64,000 bases of DNA from Bathymodiolus brooksi (taxonomy: Eukaryota > Mollusca > Bivalvia > Mytilida > Modiolidae), in assembly GCA_963680875.1 (NCBI GenBank), contig OY804588.1:72750829-72814828 (forward strand), written 5' to 3'. How positions within the stretch are numbered: position 1 is the stretch's first letter; every line of letters starts with the position of its first letter. A program made the position numbers and the translations under genes. Below, piece by piece: positions 1 through 11,973 of the stretch. A model generated the notes under the pieces. The model did not search any database. It had not been told where the DNA came from and worked only from the letters and a program-made list of their open reading frames with translations.

Positions 1-1330
1 ACTGTATAATAGATATAGAGGTGACTGTATAATAGATATAGAGGTGACTGTATAATAGATATAGAGGTGACTGTATAATAGAGGTGACTGTATAATATAG
101 GTGACTGTATAATAGAGGTGACTGTATAATAAATATAGAGATGACTGTATAATAGATATAAAGGTGACTGTATAATAGATATAGAGGTGACTGTATAATA
201 GATATAGAGGTGACTGTATAATAGAGGTGACTGTATAATAGATATAGAGGTGACTGTATAATAGATATAGAGGTGACTGTATAATAGATATAGAGGTGAC
301 TGTATACTAGATATAGAGGTGACTGTATACTAGATATAGAGGTGACTGTATAATAGCTATAGAGATGACTGTATAATAGATATAGAGATGACTGTATAAT
401 AGATATAGAGGTGACTGTACAATAGATATAGAGATGACTGTATAATAGAGGTGACTGTATAATAGATATAGAGGTGACTGTATAATAGATATAGAGGTGA
501 CTGTATAATAGATATAGAGGTGACTGTATAATAGATATAGAGATGACTGTATAATAGATATAGAGGTGACTGTATAATAGATATAGAGGTGACTGTATAA
601 TAGATATAGAGGTGACTGTATAATAGATATAGAGGTGACTGTATAATAGATATAGAGGTGACTGTATAATAGATATAGAGGTGACTGTATAATAGATATA
701 GAGGTGACTGTATAATAGATATAGAGGTGACTGTATAATAGATATAGAGGTGACTGTATAATAGATATAGAGGTGACTGTGTAATAGATATAGAGGTGAC
801 TGTATAATAGAGGTGACTGTATAATAGATATAGAGGTGACTGTATAATAGATACAGAGGTGACTGTATAATAGATATAGAGATGACTGTATAATAGATAT
901 AGAGGTGACTGTATAATAGATAGAGGTGACTGTATAATAGATATAGAGGTGACTGTATAATAGATATAGAGGTGACTGTATAATAGATATAGAGGTGACT
1001 GTATAATAGATATAGAGGTGACTGTATAATAGATATAGAGGTGACTGTATAATAGATACAGAGGTGACTGTATAATAGATATAGAGATGACTGTATAATA
1101 GATATAGAGGTGACTGTATAATAGATAGAGGTGACTGTATAATAGATATAGAGGTGACTGTATAATAGATATAGAGGTGACTGTATAATAGATATAGAGG
1201 TGACTGTATAATAGATATAGAGGTGACTGTGTAATAGATATAGAGGTGACTGTATAATAGAGGTGACTATATAATAGATATAGAGGTGACTGTATAATAG
1301 AGGTGACTGTATAATAGATATAGAGGTGAC
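1..1330. repeat. 23-bp minisatellite array
   Basis: Roughly 58 head-to-tail units of about 23 bp built on gaggtgactgtataata plus gatata, with shorter 14-17 bp variants where gatata is missing. The array runs off the left edge of the window. It ends in a single-copy-like sequence (gaggtgaccacatgggaagg). A related non-tandem sequence (aatagaggtgactgaatggg) occurs near 32630 inside a dispersed repeat, so the array probably grew from one copy of that repeat. It sits upstream of the first visible exon of the beta-lactamase-like gene and is therefore probably intronic. Confidence 0.95.
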
Positions 1331-1775
1331 CACATGGGAAGGTTTTACTGTACTTACATATTCATGACACAGTAATGAGGCTTCATCAGATTTACCAAGA
1401 GTGACATATTAGTAAAGGGAACCAAATGAGAGATAGAGAGAGATCTGATATTAATTAGATTGAGGATATGCAAGCCTCTTGTGAGTCATTCCTTCATGTT
1501 TGAAGCATATAAAAAAACACATTCTTCTGGCGAGACTTTCTTTTCTGTTTCTGAGCTGAGGGGGAAAAACAAAGAAAAGACAAAACAAAAGTAAATAGAA
1601 CAACAAACAAACAAATAAATGACAAATTAAATGGACAAGTTAACAAATATATAAAACAAAAACAATACAGATCAACCTCATATATTGCGTGTCTACGTCA
1701 CGGTCCATGTTAGACCAGTGTCTATTTCACTTCGCTATTGTGGTATTCATATAAACACCCGATAGCACACATATA
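1331..1775. other. Non-coding stretch, probable intron
   Basis: A-rich sequence with runs of aaacaaa. I see no exon, RNA gene or repeat boundary in it. The upstream exons of the beta-lactamase-like gene, including the one carrying the catalytic SxxK motif, are not here. Confidence 0.5.
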
Positions 1776-2040
1776 GGGGGCCATTGTGGTTGTGATCGTA
1801 TGGTATTTGGGTTTACAACTACCTGTGCAATTAGTACATATCACCACCAAAGTTGTGAGTTCGAACCCCATTCATGGTGAGGTGTACTCGATACAACATT
1901 ATGTGATAAAGTTTGTCAGTGACTTGTGACAGGTCGATGGTTTTCTCAGGGTAATACGGTTTCCTCCACCAATAAAACTGACTGCCACGATGTAGCTGAA
2001 ATATTGTTGAAAGTGGCGTTAAACACGATCAAACAAACAT
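1776..2040 (+). mobile_element. SINE family A, near full length
   Basis: About 260 bp. The 5' part reads gtgatcgtatggtat and contains a box-B-like gagttcgaacccc. The body contains gataaagtttgtcagtgact, and the 3' end is gaaatattgttgaaagtggc followed by ttaaacac and an A-rich tail. At least 13 other copies or fragments in this window share this order, in both orientations. It is a tRNA-headed mollusc-type SINE; which named superfamily it belongs to is not decided here. Confidence 0.88.
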
Positions 2041-2123
2041 TATGTACTGTGTCAGTACATAATATGTAAGTAATTCTTTCGTTTCACCACAATGTGATCA
2101 CAACATAGCTTTGTTTTATACAG

Positions 2124-5100
2124 GTACAGGATTCGCTTATCATGGTATAACGTTTGGTTTTTATGTTGACCAACTGTTAATGTTAGCAGATCCACAGAAA
2201 CGAAGGGTAGATCAATTGTTCAGAGAAGAGATCGCCGAACCATACGGTAAATAAACTTGTGAGTTATTAAATATGGGTGCTCTTACAGGTGACCTATAGG
2301 GGTCATATCTACTAGATCAACTAGCAAGCAAAACAACATAAACTGAATGGATCAGCCAGAAAAGAAAAAACATAAACTGAATAGATCACCATACAGATAA
2401 ATGAAGCACAAACTTGACAGCTCAACTAACAAAAGACAAACAAACAAACAAAAACAAAAAAACTGAATGGAAAAACAAAACAAAAGTAAATAGACCAAAG
2501 GATTGAATATATCAGAAACCAAACAAATGAAACAAAAGTTGAATAATGAAGCTAGCAACAAAAGTGAAACCAAACCTAAATAGATTACCAGTAGTTAACA
2601 AACAAGTGTAAAAATATGAAAAGATCATCATGCCTATAAACAAAGCAACAAATTCATTATATCACCCAACTCAAAGAAAACCAAAACATGTCCAAGTCAC
2701 AAAAACCCAACACAGCCAATGTACTCTAATATTATTACATAGTTCTGGTGTCATGAATGGGGTTTGTTTCAATTCACTTTTATTAATGACTTTAATGGTT
2801 TATTTGGTTTTATGGTGTTTAATGCCACTTTCAACAATATTTCAGTTATATCGTGGCGGTCAGTTTTATTGGTGGAAAACTGGAGGACCCGGAGAAAACC
2901 ACTGACCTGTCGCAAGTTACTTATAAACTTTATCACATTATATTGTATCAAGTATATCTCGCCATGAACGGGGTTCGAACTCACAACTTCAGTGGTGATG
3001 GGCACTGGTTGCACAGATAGTTGTAAATCCAACTACCATACGATCATAGCCACGACGGCTCCTGACTTTAATGAGGTTCCTGTACTTTCTAATATGTTCA
3101 TCAATAATTTTGCTAACATTCATTGTATTTCAGGTTTAGAGGATCTATATATAGGACTACCAAGATGTGAACTTTACCGTACTGCCAGGTTTGAATTAGT
3201 AAACGTATATGCCTACGTATATAAAATCCTTTTTACACCATCCATGTGGGATAGGCTGTGGATATTTCTTAGATATCCTAATGGCATAGCAAACAAAGGC
3301 ACTAAAGTTCTTAAGGAAGCTGTGAGTAGATTCTAATTGTTGTGTTGGTTTAGATATGTTAGATTGGACGAAGAAACAAATCCAATGGCTGATAATTATC
3401 CAATTACAGCATGTTTAGACTTTAGTTTATAACAATTTTATTTGTTCATAGAGACAAAAAAGACCAGACACACCTTTTACCAACTTATGAAGTCTTCTCC
3501 TTAGAATTACATAACAAATATAACACATATACATATGAAAAAGAGCATGTACATTAATGAAAGTATATATACCAGTAACAATTACACATGTAAAGGACAA
3601 CAGAAAAACAGAAGAAAAAAAGATTTTTTTGTGGACACGATGATCATGTTGTATATATTTATAAGTTTATACAATGAAGAATCGTTTAAATCTTCTAATA
3701 AACTTGTAAATGTCTTTAAAAATTAAACAGTTATCTTCACAACTAACATTTTGGTTATAGAATGTAGAAGCAGAATTCTCTTTGAGTGTAATCAAAGAAT
3801 GACAAAAATATCAATTTGTTAGAATGGCTTATATATTGAATGAGAGATACAAAATACAGCGTGGAAAATTTCTCTGTCAAGAGGATGATTAGGATATTGT
3901 CAGTATCAGTACAACTGAACTATCGCCAATGGCTAGATTGAAAGCTTATTACCAAATTACAAAATTACAAAACCTGATCACATATTGTGTATTAATATAT
4001 CAGTAAATATATTTAACATGTCAAATTACATTTGTCATCTATGCTAGCTTCAATCTTCTTCTTATAGTCCAGTCAGAACTAATGTAATAAAGGAAAGGAC
4101 AGGACACTTTTTTGTTCTCTGATCTCACTGAGTATTATTATATATATCATAGTACTGTCTCTGAAACTGAAAATTATCACGTAATTTCTATTGAATGCTG
4201 TAGCATGCCATTTTTGTTAGCTACAGGAAGAAAATTCTTGAATATACTGAGTTGGGATATTACCTTAAGACGATTTTCCTAAATGTTATGGGGCCATGAT
4301 CATATGGTAATTGGATTTATAACTAGCTATGCCTATCACCACTCAACATTATGTGATAAAGTAATGTTGACTTGCTTTCTGTTATTTTCTCAGGGCCCTC
4401 TGGTTTCCTCCGCCAATAAAACTGACTGCCAGGATATAACTGAAATATAGTTGAAAGTGGCATTAAACACCATAAACGTAAACCAAACCACCTTCACAGC
4501 TACCATTTTTCTGCATACATTTAGAACCATAACCAAATATTATTTATGTTATAGATAACTTGTGATCCTGCTAGACGATGTATTCCTCTGTCATCATTTA
4601 ATGGACATGGTACAGCAAGATCGTTGGCAAAGTTGTATGGAATTTTAGCAAATGGTGGTAAAGAAAAAGACAAAGTGTTATTATCGACAAAAATGATTGA
4701 CCTTCTGTTTTCCCCTGTTGTAACTGGTATCAGTTTAGATATGGGGCATAATAATACACTAGGGAGAGGTGTAATAACATATTATAATGTCAAGGTAAGT
4801 GTTTGATGTAATTCTATAATGTAAAATACACAATAATGTAAAATGTAGAATGCACAATAATGTAAAATGTACAATAATGTAAAATGTAGAACACACAATA
4901 ATGTAAAATGTAAAATGCACAATAATGTAAAATGTAAAATGCACAATAATGTAAAATGTAGAATACACAATAATGTAAAATGTAAAATGCACAATAATGT
5001 AAAATGTAAAATGCACAACAATGTAAAATGTAAAATGTACAATAATGTAAAATGTAGAATACACAATAATGTAAAATGTAGAATGCACAATAATGTAAAA

Positions 5101-8100
5101 TGTTAAATACACAATAATGTAAAATGTAGAATGCACAATAATGTAAAATGTAGAATACACAATAATGTAAAATGTAAAATAATGTAAAATGTAGAATGCA
5201 CAATAATGTAAAAAGCACTACAGTCTAAAATGTGATACTTACAATATGCTACAATATAAAATGCAAAATACACAATAATGTAAAAAGTGCACGAGTCGAC
5301 AATGTATGAAGTTCAGCATGCAACAATGTAAAATTTACATTACACAAAAATGTAAAAAGTACAGAAGGCTACTATATATAATGTAAAATAGACAATAATG
5401 TAAAACTTACAACAGGCAACAAAATTAATTGTACATTACATAAAAACTACAGCAGGCTACATTGTGTACAATCTACAATAATGTAAAACTCACAGCAATG
5501 CAGGCTATATTTTAAAATATGTAACAGATTAAGTTTGTGAGAGGTACATTTTTTAACCTTATTCTGTCTGATCATAAGCAGGGATTGGGAAGATTTTTTT
5601 GTCAAAGAGACTATGGCCCCTTACTTGACCACATCAAGGGGCCATTTTAGAGAATAATGTGCCATTTCAAATTTGCAATGGGCCATTTCAAATTAGCAAC
5701 GGACCACAACTTTGGTTAGTTAAACTGCGTGCTAGTCTATGCATTGATAAATATCATTTTTTAGACTTGTATGGATTGTGTAGCATGAAAAAACAAATAG
5801 TCAAACCAATTATTGTGATGTTATGACTAACACATTTATTCCTCATTTCTCATGTCGCATCACACCATCAGTTCTTAATCATAGAGCTTATACTACATCC
5901 TCGGCTGCAGCACGAAATTTATGCGACAGCTCAGGATTAACATGGGGGAAGGAAATGAAAATATTGATGATAGAAAATGGCAGATTTTTTTTCGGAACAC
6001 CTCGATGCCGGTCATACTTAAATACGCCACACCTGCATGAAAATAGAAGTGTACGTGCATGCCTGCCACTACAATATAATTTTATAATTCTATTCTTACT
6101 AGAATTTATCAAAATATACCCAAAGAAAAAAAAAGTACGATAAAAAAAGTCCATTTTGGGTTGGAAATAGCGTATCACACTCCCTGATACTTTTCGGTTA
6201 TTAGTTATTCCAAGTGCATGGTTTCGGTTTACTATTATTATTTATAGATACAACTTTCACTCAAATAGAAAGATCGACGCAGTATACTTGTACCAATTAA
6301 TTGTAATTAGATTCTATTCAACCAGAAAGTAGAATACACTCCACCAAAACCGATCAATTATTCAGAAAAGAGAACGAAACGCCAGGACAAATGTGTTTTA
6401 AATATGCTAAATTTAGAATCGGAAGAGTGAATCCTTTTGTCTGATTGGTTGACACAAATAACTGTTCTAAACATAGAAAGGGAAAATCAAGGAACCGCCA
6501 TTAAAGGGAAATTAACGACGAGTGAAGACAGTGACAAAATCACAACACAAAATAGAGAACGACTTTAATGGACACATGAAATAATAAAATAATTAATCAG
6601 AATTTACAGGGCGCACATGGGCGCATAGATAACAGACCTCAATGCGCCACAATCGACTTGGAAGCGCCAATTGCGCATGGCCTTCCCAATCCCTGCATAA
6701 GATGTACGTTTTTAGACCTATTAATATGATATCAGAAGTATGTATGGGGCCTTCTATTCTGAGGTGTGTTTAAAATCTATTATCTTAATTGTAAGAGGTA
6801 TATGTTATCCCTATCATTCTGATTACAAGTAGGAGATTTAGGTATATTATTCTGTTTACAAGAGGGTGGTTTAGGTATATTATTCAGTTTACAAGAGGGT
6901 GGTTTAGGTATATTATTCTGATTACAAGTAGGAGATTTAGGTATATTATTCTGTTTACAAGAGGGTGGTTTAGGTCTATTATTCTGTTTACAAGAGGGTG
7001 GTTTAGGTATATTATTCTGATTACAAGTAGGTGATTTAGGTATATTATTCTGTTTACAAGAGGGTGGTTTAGGTATATTATTCAGTTTACAAGAGGGTGG
7101 TTTAGGTATATTATTCTGATTACAAGTAGGTGATTTAGGTATATTATTCTGTTTACAAGAGGGTGGTTTAGGTATATTATTCTGTTTACAAGAGGGTGGT
7201 TTAGGTATATTATTCTGATTACAAGTAGGTGATTTAGGTATATTATTCTGTTTACAAGAGGGTGATTTAGGTATATTATTCTGTTTACAGAGGGTGGTTT
7301 AGGTATATTATTCTGTTTACAAGAGGGTGGTTTAGGTATATTATTCTGATTACAAGTAGGTGATTTAGGTATATTATTCTGTTTACAAGAGGGTGGTTTA
7401 GGTATATTATTCTGATTACAAGTAGGTGATCTAGGTATATTATTCTGTTTACAAGAGGGTGGTTTAGGTATATTATTCTGTTTACAAGAGGGTGGTTTAG
7501 GTATATTATTCTGTTTACAAGAGGGTGGTTTGAGGCATTGTAATCTGATTACAAGAGGTATGTTTTATCCCTATCATTCTGATTACAAGGAATTTCTTAT
7601 ATGCCTTCTATTCTAAATTGAAGAGGTATGTTTTATGTGTGTATTATTCTGATTACAAGAGGGTCGTGCGTAGTAAATTTGATATCTACGTTTTAATTAC
7701 ATATATTTCACAAATGATCTCTCTGTTTATGGTCTAGGCAATGATCCTAAATTTATTGCTTTGCAAACAGAATTTTATAAAGCACTTGAACTGTTTGATA
7801 AATTATATGATATCACGTAATGTTGTATTTATTAATTAACCATAAAATATTGTCTTATATGTTTTAATCCTTTTAAATAATTTGACTTTCCAATCTTTTG
7901 ACTGAGTGTACCTGATGAAGGTGTTTACAGAAACGTGTCATTGAGTGTACCTGATGAAGGTGTTTACAGAAACATGTCATTGAGTGTACCTGATGAAGGT
8001 GTTTACAGAAACGTGTCATTGAGTGTACCTGATGAAGGTGTTTACAGAAACGTGTCATTGAGTGTACCTGATGAAGGTGTTTACAGAAACGTGTCATTGA

Positions 8101-10598
8101 GTGTACCTGATGAAGGTGTTTACAGAAACGTGTCATTGAGTGTACCTGATGAAGGTGTTTACAGAAACGTGTCATTGAGTATACCTGATGAAGGTGTTTA
8201 CAGAAACGTGTCATTGAGTGTACCTGATGAAGGTGTTTACAGAAACGTGTCATTGAGTGTACCTGATGAAGGTGTTTACAGAAACGTGTCGTTGAGTGTA
8301 CCTGATGAAGGTGTTTACAGAAACGTGTCGTTGAGTGTACCTGATGAAGGTGTTTACAGAAATGTGTCGTTGAGTGTACCTGATGAAGGTGTTTACAGAA
8401 ACGTGTCATTGAGTGTACCTGATGAAGGTGTTTACAGAAATGTGTCATTGAGTGTACCTGATGAAGGTGTTTACAGAAATGTGTCGTTGAGTGTACCTGA
8501 TGAAGGTGTTTACAGAAACGTGTCGTTGAGTGTACCTGATGAAGGTGTTTACAGAAACGTGTCATTGAGTGTACCTGATGAAGTTGTTTACAGAAATGTG
8601 TCGTTGAGTGTACCTGATGAAGGTGTTTACAGAAACGTGTCATTGAGTGTACCTGATGAAGGTGTTTACAGAAACGTGTCATTGAGTGTACCTGATGAAT
8701 GTGTTTACAGAAACGTGTCGTTGAGTGTACCTGATGAAGGTGTTTACAGAAACGTGTCATTGAGTGTACCTGATGAAGGTGTTTATAGAAACGTGTCATT
8801 GAGTGTACCTGATGAAGGTGTTTACAGAAATGTGTCGTTGAGTGTACCTGATGAAGGTGTTTACAGAAGCTTGTCATTGAGTGTACCTGATGAAGGTGTT
8901 TACAGAAACGTGTCATTGAGTGTACCTGATGAAGGTGTTTACAGAAATGTGTCGTTGAGTGTACCTGATGAAGGTGTTTACAGAAACATGTCGTTGAGTG
9001 TACCTGATGAAGGTGTTTACAGAAATGTGTCGTTGAGTGTACCTGATGAAGGTGTTTACAGAAACGTGTCATTGAGTGTACCTGATGAAGGTGTTTACAG
9101 AAACGTGTCATTGAGTGTACCTGATGAAGGTGTTTACAGAAACGTGTCGTTGAGTGTACCTGATGAAGGTGTTTACAGAAATGTGTCATTGAGTGTACCT
9201 GATGAAGGTGTTTACAGAAACGTGTCATTGAGTGTACCTGATGAAGGTGTTTACAGAAATGTGTCGTTGAGTGTACCTGATGAAGGTGTTTACAGAAGCT
9301 TGTCATTGAGTGTACCTGATGAAGGTGTTTACAGAAACGTGTCATTGAGTGTACCTGATGAAGGTGTTTACAGAAATGTGTCGTTGAGTGTACCTGATGA
9401 AGGTGTTTACAGAAATGTGTCATTGAGTGTACCTGATGAAGGTGTTTACAGAAACGTGTCATTGAGTGTACCTGATGAAGGTGTTTACAGAAATGTGTCG
9501 TTGAGTGTACCTGATGAAGGTGTTTACAGAAACGTGTCATTGAGTGTACCTGATGAAGGTGTTTACAGAAACGTGTCGTTGAGTGTACCTGATGAAGGTG
9601 TTTACAGAAATGTGTCGTTGAGTGTACCTGATGAAGTTGTTTACAGAAACGTGTCATTGAGTGTACCTGATGAAGGTGTTTACAGAAACGTGTCGTTGAG
9701 TGTACCTGATGAAGGTGTTTACAGAAACATGTTGTTGAGTGTACCTGATGAAGGTGTTTACAGAAACGTGTCATTGAGTGTACCTGATGAAGGTGTTTAC
9801 AGAAACGTGTCATTGAGTGTACCTGATGAAGGTGTTTACAGAAACGTGTCGTTGAGTGTACCTGATGAAGGTGTTTACAGAAACGTGTCATTGAGTGTAC
9901 CTGATGAAGGTGTTTACAGAAACGTGTCATTGAGTGTACCTGATGAAGGTGTTTACAGAAGCTTGTCATTGAGTGTACCTGATGAAGGTGTTTACAGAAA
10001 CGTGTCATTGAGTGTACCTGATGAATGTGTTTACAGAAACGTGTCATTGAGTGTACCTGATGAAGGTGTTTACAGAAACGTGTCTTTGAGTGTACCTGAT
10101 GAAGGTGTTTACAGAAACGTGTCATTGAGTGTACCTGATGAAGGTGTTTACAGAAACGTGTCATTGAGTGTACCTGATGAAGGTGTTTACAGAAATGTGT
10201 CATTGAGTGTACCTGATGAAGGTGTTTACAGAAACGTGTCATTGAGTGTACCTGATGAAGGTGTTTACAGAAACGTGTCGTTGAGTGTACCTGATGAAGG
10301 TGTTTACAGAAACGTGTCATTGAGTGTACCTGATGAAGTTGTTTACAGAAGCGTGTCGTGCGTACTAAATTTGATATCTACGTTTTAATTACATTTGTTT
10401 CACTTATTTTTTTTATAGGGAGACATCTGTTATGGTCACCCTGGTTATGGAGGACAGATGGGATTTGCTGATGTAAAGAATAAAGTGGGGATGGCCTACT
10501 TAACTAATGATCTCTCTGTTTATGGATTAGGCAATGATCCTAAATTTATTGCTTTGCAAACAGAATTTTATAAAGCACTTGAACTGTATGATAAATAA
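2124..10598 (+). CDS. Serine beta-lactamase-like protein (LACTB/class C family), last four exons
   Basis: Partial gene. Exons: 2124-2246, 3134-3321, 4555-4794 and 10419-10598 (stop TAA). All introns are GT/AG and the phases agree (1, 0, 0), giving about 243 C-terminal residues. The family (Pfam beta-lactamase, PF00144) has a penicillin-binding-protein-like fold; animal members are serine hydrolases or assembly proteins of largely unknown substrate. The first exon carries a Tyr-His motif (FAYHG) followed by VDQL and FREEIAEP, as in animal beta-lactamase-domain proteins. The second begins DLYIGLP. The third has the [19 protein letters not shown] helix. The fourth has HPGYGG, the H-x-G equivalent of the KTG motif. 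The SxxK nucleophile exon would lie before the window. The 5.6-kb last intron holds a hAT-like element, three arrays and a broken copy of the final exon. The gene looks intact here; the exact substrate cannot be told from sequence. Confidence 0.9.
2798..3062 (-). mobile_element. SINE family A with perfect 11-bp target duplication
   Basis: A reverse-oriented, near-complete copy in intron 1 of the beta-lactamase-like gene. It is flanked by perfect 11-bp direct repeats tgactttaatg (2787-2797 and 3063-3073). The duplication fixes the ends of the family and shows insertion by target-primed reverse transcription. Confidence 0.92.
3322..4285. other. Intronic stretch, nothing recognised
   Basis: Intron 2 of the beta-lactamase-like gene before the SINE fragment. 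It is AT-rich with stop codons in all frames. I see no repeat or RNA structure that I can support. Confidence 0.5.
4286..4485 (+). mobile_element. SINE family A, internally deleted
   Basis: It starts gccatgatcatatggtaatt, jumps from catcaccact-like sequence to caacattatgtgataaagt, and ends gaaagtggcattaaacacc. About 60 bp of the centre, including box B, is missing compared with full copies. Confidence 0.85.
4812..5220. repeat. 24-bp minisatellite starting at a splice donor
   Basis: About 17 units built on aataatgtaaaatg plus tagaatgcac, decaying into looser aatgtaaaa-type copies to about 5510. The first tataatgtaaaa lies only 20-odd bases after the donor of exon 4555-4794, whose end reads tataatgtcaag/gtaagt. 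The exon end and the unit share tataatgt-aa, so the array may have been seeded there; the match is short. Long open frames on both strands are a by-product of the 24-bp (3x8) period. Confidence 0.9.
5579..6695. mobile_element. Non-autonomous hAT-like DNA transposon, 1.12 kb
   Basis: The ends are perfect 14-bp inverted repeats CAGGGATTGGGAAG / CTTCCCAATCCCTG. They are flanked by a 6-bp target duplication cataag (5573-5578 and 6696-6701). The interior is AT-rich with no transposase reading frame. Subterminal GC-rich words (ggggccat near the left end; gggcgcat, gcgccaat near the right) are typical of hAT subterminal motifs. It lies in the last intron of the beta-lactamase-like gene. Confidence 0.85.
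6831..7548. repeat. 33-bp minisatellite
   Basis: About 21 units alternating two types, tgtttacaagagggtggttt and tgattacaagtaggtgattt, each followed by aggtatattattc. Single degenerate units continue to about 7665. The last unit runs directly into the duplicated segment that carries the broken copy of the final exon of the gene. Confidence 0.93.
7663..7822 (+). pseudogene. Broken duplicate of the final beta-lactamase-like exon
   Basis: Bases 7663-7712 match the intron sequence just upstream of the true last exon (10355-10403: gtcgtgcgta-taaatttga...). Bases 7713-7812 match exon positions about 10505-10598 (encoding [18 protein letters not shown] onwards) with very few changes. The splice acceptor and the first ~85 bp of the exon, including HPGYGG, are absent. 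The stop is displaced: the copy reads a few residues further to TAA. Without an acceptor it is probably not used. The 39-bp array lies exactly between the two copies. Confidence 0.85.
7904..10357. repeat. 39-bp minisatellite, about 63 units
   Basis: Highly uniform units: gagtgtacctgatgaaggtg, then tttacagaaacgtgtcatt. Variation is limited to a few positions (aac/aat, cattg/cgttg, rare gaagcttg). Variant units gaagcttg near 8866 and 9296 sit in the same neighbour order, showing an 11-unit internal duplication. Because 39 is a multiple of three, both strands stay open for more than 810 codons; these are not genes. The flanks (caatctttt before; cgtgcgtactaaatttgata after) together match a single-unit dispersed copy at 22133-22225, so the array expanded inside one such element. 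Confidence 0.97.
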
Positions 10599-10620
10599 TG
10601 TATGAAATGTGTATAGGATG

Positions 10621-10879
10621 CAGTGCCATTTTAACATAAGTGCCATGCAGGGCAGTTGTCCAGAGCCCCACGAACATAGGGGCCCCATGCTAATCTATGT
10701 ATGTTGTGTACAGCATGTTTTTTAATGTCTTAACACTGATTTTGTTGGATGTACCAATACAATAAATATATGTTTAACTTTATCGACATTTACAGTTTTA
10801 TTCCGATGAGTGGTTGTGTAGGTATGGGCCCAGTGCACTGCTTTGCCCGGGGGCCTATTATGTTGTTAAGATAGCCCTG
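10621..10879. mobile_element. MITE in the 3' flank of the beta-lactamase-like gene
   Basis: The left end CAGTGCCATTTTAACAT and the reverse complement of the right end, CAGGGCTATCTTAACAAC, are imperfect inverted repeats. Both are followed by GC-rich words (gagccccacg; gggcccagtg / gcccgggggc). Possible 8-bp target duplications are ataggatg / atacgatg (two mismatches). It begins 22 bp after the stop codon, so it probably lies within the transcribed 3' UTR. Confidence 0.65.
10761..10766 (+). terminator. Poly(A) signal AATAAA, beta-lactamase-like gene
   Basis: This is the first AATAAA after the stop codon at 10596-10598, 163 bp downstream. It falls inside the MITE at 10621-10879, which suggests that the inserted element supplies the cleavage signal. 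Confidence 0.55.
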
Positions 10880-11099
10880 ATACGATGTTACTACAAAGTT
10901 ATTTATATCATTGTGTTTTATATAACAGACTTCTTTATTCTAATTAATAAATGTTGTATTGGCTGCTCATATTTTTATTCGATTGTGTTTTCACATTATT
11001 CCTCTTCCATATTTTTTTAATCATTTCAAGACAGATGTGTTGCAAATTATGATTGCATTGTTACTGAAGAGTCTCATTTGTGTGCCCATTCAAAGTCAG

Positions 11100-11340
11100 G
11101 AAACTGCATTGGTGGTGTAGTGGTTAGCATGCTAGCTTCGAGTGGGGTAGATCATGGGTTTGAGTCCCTGTGGGGTCAAACCAAAGACTATGAAATTGGT
11201 ATTTTTTGCTTCTCCTCTAATGACATAGTTCTAAGAAGTAAGGGCAAAGACTAGTAGGCTCAGAATAAGAATAATGTGTACGAGTGCAGCGACATGTCAA
11301 CCCACCCATGGACTGTGTTTCAGCAGATGAGACGGATAGG
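11100..11340 (+). mobile_element. SINE family B, diverged copy
   Basis: tRNA-like head: A-box-like gtgtagtggttagcatgc and box-B-like gggtttgagtccc. It continues caaaccaaagactatgaaat and gggcaaagactagtaggctc. The 3' part is diverged. Eight other copies in the window share this order. Confidence 0.85.
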
Positions 11341-11689
11341 GATGCCCACTCAATGAAGGTGGGATTTTCATGCTATGATATGGAAACTCTGGCCGTTGTC
11401 CCTAAAAATCGCACGTTAAGGGCCTCTTTTGTAGATTTTGAAAAAGAGTAGGTGCACAATGGACCCTACAGAAGAGAAAAATATTCGTCCATATCCAGCT
11501 CTCCATTCATTTCCAGTGGCAGTGCCCGGGTTGTCCCATTTCTTTTTCAATTCTGCATATATTTTTTTATATTATTGAACTTTTTTGTGGTGCTGAATGT
11601 TTATGACATATTTGCTGCTGAACGTTAGGTAACAAGCAATCAATCAATTGTCATATGATGATTCGTCAGAATGTCTACTTTTGAGAACT

Positions 11690-11973
11690 GCATCGGTGGC
11701 GTAATGGTTGCTTCTTCGCTAAGCATGCAGCATTAAGGAGAAAGGGCAAACATTGGTTGGCTCAGAATCAGAATAATGTGTCTGAGTGGAGTGTAATGTC
11801 GACCTGCAAACTGTTGTTTCAGTGAGCTAGCGCTATAAAAATCCAACTCGGCGTGTTGGTCTAGAACAAAGTGGACCTCATCATCATTATCTGATTGAAA
11901 ATTAGCTTGTTCTCGCCATGATATAGCTAAAAAATTGCTGAATTGGCATTAATCACCAATCACTCACTCATTC
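11690..11973 (+). mobile_element. SINE family B, head deleted internally
   Basis: It starts aactgcatcggtggcgtaat, then jumps over box B to gctaagcatgcagcattaag. The rest is complete to ccatgatatagctaaaaaat and the aatcactcactc tail. Confidence 0.87.

Noticed and set aside
2352..2905. Short frames near the first visible exons (73 and 91 codons)
   Set aside because: A/T-rich intron sequence and a reverse SINE; no splice or homology support.
4759..5218. Several frames of 80-130 codons on both strands
   Set aside because: Translation of the 24-bp array in the beta-lactamase-like intron.
7873..10388. Two overlapping open frames of more than 810 codons, one on each strand
   Set aside because: Both lie wholly inside the 39-bp array; a period divisible by three keeps frames open. 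No start context, splice sites or domain.
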